A stretch of DNA of 42,556 nt. It comes from CBDCRK01 sp965220955. GTDB taxonomy: Bacteria > Desulfobacterota > Binatia > Bin18 > CBDCRK01. The DNA lies in contig CBDCRK010000006.1 in NCBI GenBank assembly GCA_965220955.1, positions 1 through 42,556 on the forward strand, in the 5' to 3' direction. Shown here piece by piece: positions 41,400-42,556 of the stretch (the first letter of the stretch is position 1; each line of letters opens with the position of its first letter). Below the pieces are notes generated by a model. The model did no database searches and was not told where the DNA came from. It was given only the letters and a program-made list of their open reading frames with translations. Made by a program: the position numbers and the translations under genes.

Positions 41400-41623
41400 G
41401 GGTCGATGGACGATACCAGTTTACGCTCACGATCAGCAGCAAAAGCTAGGCATGCGAGAATGTCTTCCTGCGTCAAATCTGGAAAGTCATCAAGGATTTC
41501 TTGCTCTGACATTCCAGAGGCCAGATATTCCAGCACATCATAAACCGTGATCCGCATACCACGGATGCACGGCTTCCCACCACGCTTGCCAGGTTCAATA
41601 GAAATTCTGTCCTGGTAACTCAT
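41396..41623 (-). CDS. DUF433 antitoxin-like protein
   Basis: 75 residues: 'YQDRISIEPGKRGGKPCIRG' then MRITVYDVLEYLASGMSEQE and 'ILDDFPDLTQEDILACLAFA', the complete DUF433 helix-turn-helix-like domain. The ATG at 41621-41623 is 7 nt after GGAGGT; a GTG at 41638 lies upstream of that site's correct spacing. The usual partner, a DUF5615 PIN-like nuclease, follows with ATGA overlap but is broken. The antitoxin may persist as a solo gene, for example by protecting against related toxins (inference). Confidence 0.85.
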   Translation of the reverse strand: MSYQDRISIEPGKRGGKPCIRGMRITVYDVLEYLASGMSEQEILDDFPDLTQEDILACLAFAADRERKLVSSIDP

Positions 41624-41902
41624 AACCGAAACCTCCACTTTCTCTGCTATTCATCTTTCCCCGTGTCTGCATCTGCAGCATAACGTCCCCAGCTCAGCCG
41701 CGTCGCGTCAGCGGCGTTGGGTGGAGCGTCTCAGTTAGGCGCAGAAGCTTATAACCTTCCTCTTGAACGTATGGTATATCCTGGCTAGCGCTGCAATCTT
41801 TTAGCAGGGTATCTGCTCCAGATCATCGATAAGGAAGCAAATTTTAGTCAACAAAAGACTTGACCCCTATTCCCTGCTTGATAACCGGGGGCCTCATAGG
41901 GG

Positions 41903-42556
41903 TTAGATGTTTTCGTCTCTGTATTGCCCCAGGCTCTTTTCGACAAGTATTAGGTGAGACGTGGTCGCTGTAATCAGCATGCGGTAGTGCTCCGATCGGA
42001 GCTTACCCGAAATCATGCTTTCCCACTGCTCCAACGTCTCGGCGACGATTTTCCGGTTCTGCTCGTTGATGGCATCCCGTATCGTTTGGCCGTTTAGTTC
42101 CTGCATGCGTTGCGTATGGATGTGGGTCAGGAGGTGCCGATGATACTGGTTAACTGCCTCGACGACCTGTTTGCGCCGGTTCTCCAGTACCTTACCCTTC
42201 GTGAGCACTGCCAACCCGACGGCAGCGATCACCGAAAAAATGGCGACGGGCGGAAAGACGTTAATCATTGCATACGTTAAGGTGTGCCACCCAGCAGCCA
42301 GCCCCATGGCCCCGACGACGCCGCCGGCAATGCCGACCGCAAAGGTCTGCTCTGCGACGCCCAGCTGGAAACTGACCCTCGGGCCGGACATGGTTGCCGA
42401 GTGCGACGCGAACACCTTCAACGTACTCAAGTCCGGTGCTTGCGACTGAATCTCCTTCTCCCACGTTGCCTTGATCCTCTGGCTGGCCTCTTCCAGGATG
42501 CGCACGACGTCGCCCTCGACTTGTTTGGGATTCAGATGGCGGCCGAGCAGACCCTC
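41903..42556 (-). CDS. C-terminal part of a membrane-associated protein, 5' end beyond window
   Basis: The frame is open to the right edge (218 codons visible), so the apparent Met at 42505 is internal. The visible part has a charged helical region, two hydrophobic helices ('TFAVGIAGGVVGAMGLAAGW' and 'VFPPVAIFSVIAAVGLAVL') as a hairpin, then a long amphipathic helical tail rich in Q, E, R and H. This layout resembles the membrane paddle and stalk end of bacterial dynamin-like GTPases, but no GTPase motif is within view and the assignment is a guess. The 41640-41902 gap holds nothing recognisable. Confidence 0.55.
   Translation of the reverse strand, partial: EGLLGRHLNPKQVEGDVVRILEEASQRIKATWEKEIQSQAPDLSTLKVFASHSATMSGPRVSFQLGVAEQTFAVGIAGGVVGAMGLAAGWHTLTYAMINVFPPVAIFSVIAAVGLAVLTKGKVLENRRKQVVEAVNQYHRHLLTHIHTQRMQELNGQTIRDAINEQNRKIVAETLEQWESMISGKLRSEHYRMLITATTSHLILVEKSLGQYRDENI

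Overview
The window is about 42.6 kb of mixed-GC DNA, roughly 50-55% overall with GC-rich islands near 17.9-19.6 kb and 23.1-25.4 kb. It looks like an uncultivated, aerobic, metabolically versatile Gram-negative-type bacterium. Reasons are the many acyl-CoA/aromatic/terpenoid catabolism families (crotonases, MaoC hydratases, luciferase-like F420/FMN oxidoreductases, Amidohydro_2 enzymes, a BoxB-like diiron protein, a PaaX regulator), Shine-Dalgarno-led genes and a normal Der GTPase. Lineages such as Tectomicrobia/Entotheonella, Binatota or similar would fit, but the sequence alone does not decide this. No rRNA, tRNA, CRISPR array or transposase gene was seen.

Layout. 1-1.95 kb: two FtsX-type ABC permeases (leftward). 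1.96-3.0 kb: a tandem array. I read it as a TA-flanked, MITE-like element inserted at the Walker A region of an AAA ATPase gene, with the joint then tandemly amplified. 3.0-10.3 kb: an operon of a PLD-nuclease/SNF2-helicase fusion and an Eco57I-type adenine methylase, whose third gene was the wrecked ATPase; this is probably a phage-defence or restriction-like system. 10.4-16.9 kb: SDR remnant, amidase, luciferase-like oxidoreductase, a HadAB-like MaoC pair with a poly-Gly tract, ProX editing protein, DCC oxidoreductase and a secreted Cys-rich mosaic protein. 16.9-20.1 kb: four overlapping gene fragments, a GC-rich B12-type radical SAM gene, then remnants of a CoxS/CoxL molybdenum hydroxylase. 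20.1-23.1 kb: PaaX regulator divergent from a crotonase and BoxB-like diiron oxygenase operon. 23.1-26.1 kb: amidohydrolase, esterase and CoA-transferase fragments around a STAS-GPP34 pair. 26.2-29.35 kb: TetR regulator divergent from two paralogous Amidohydro_2 enzymes. 29.5-29.95 kb: a carboxymuconolactone decarboxylase/AhpD-family gene with an in-frame UGA exactly at the second Cys of CxxC, followed by a SECIS-like hairpin. This is a predicted selenoprotein. 30.1-39.97 kb: SRPBCC and cupin genes, a PLD-like protein, a 6-oxocamphor-hydrolase-like crotonase, class III aminotransferase, threonine dehydratase-like enzyme, P450 fragment, Gfo/Idh/MocA oxidoreductase, Der, luciferase-like oxidoreductase and MocA/MobA-like nucleotidyltransferase. 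40.1-42.56 kb: AbrB-PIN toxin-antitoxin pair, VOC fragment, DUF433 gene with a broken DUF5615 toxin, and the C-terminal part of a membrane protein.

Two themes stand out. First, the region carries many partial genes (SDR, adenosine deaminase, nucleotidyltransferase, methyltransferase, GNAT, CoxS, CoxL, D-aminoacylase-like, esterase, CaiB/BaiF, P450, VOC, DUF5615). Several keep a Shine-Dalgarno and start codon but have lost their middle, so deletion-driven decay seems common here. Second, three items deserve experimental or comparative follow-up: the PLD-helicase/methylase/ATPase operon, the MITE-driven amplification inside its ATPase, and the CxxU AhpD-like selenoprotein.
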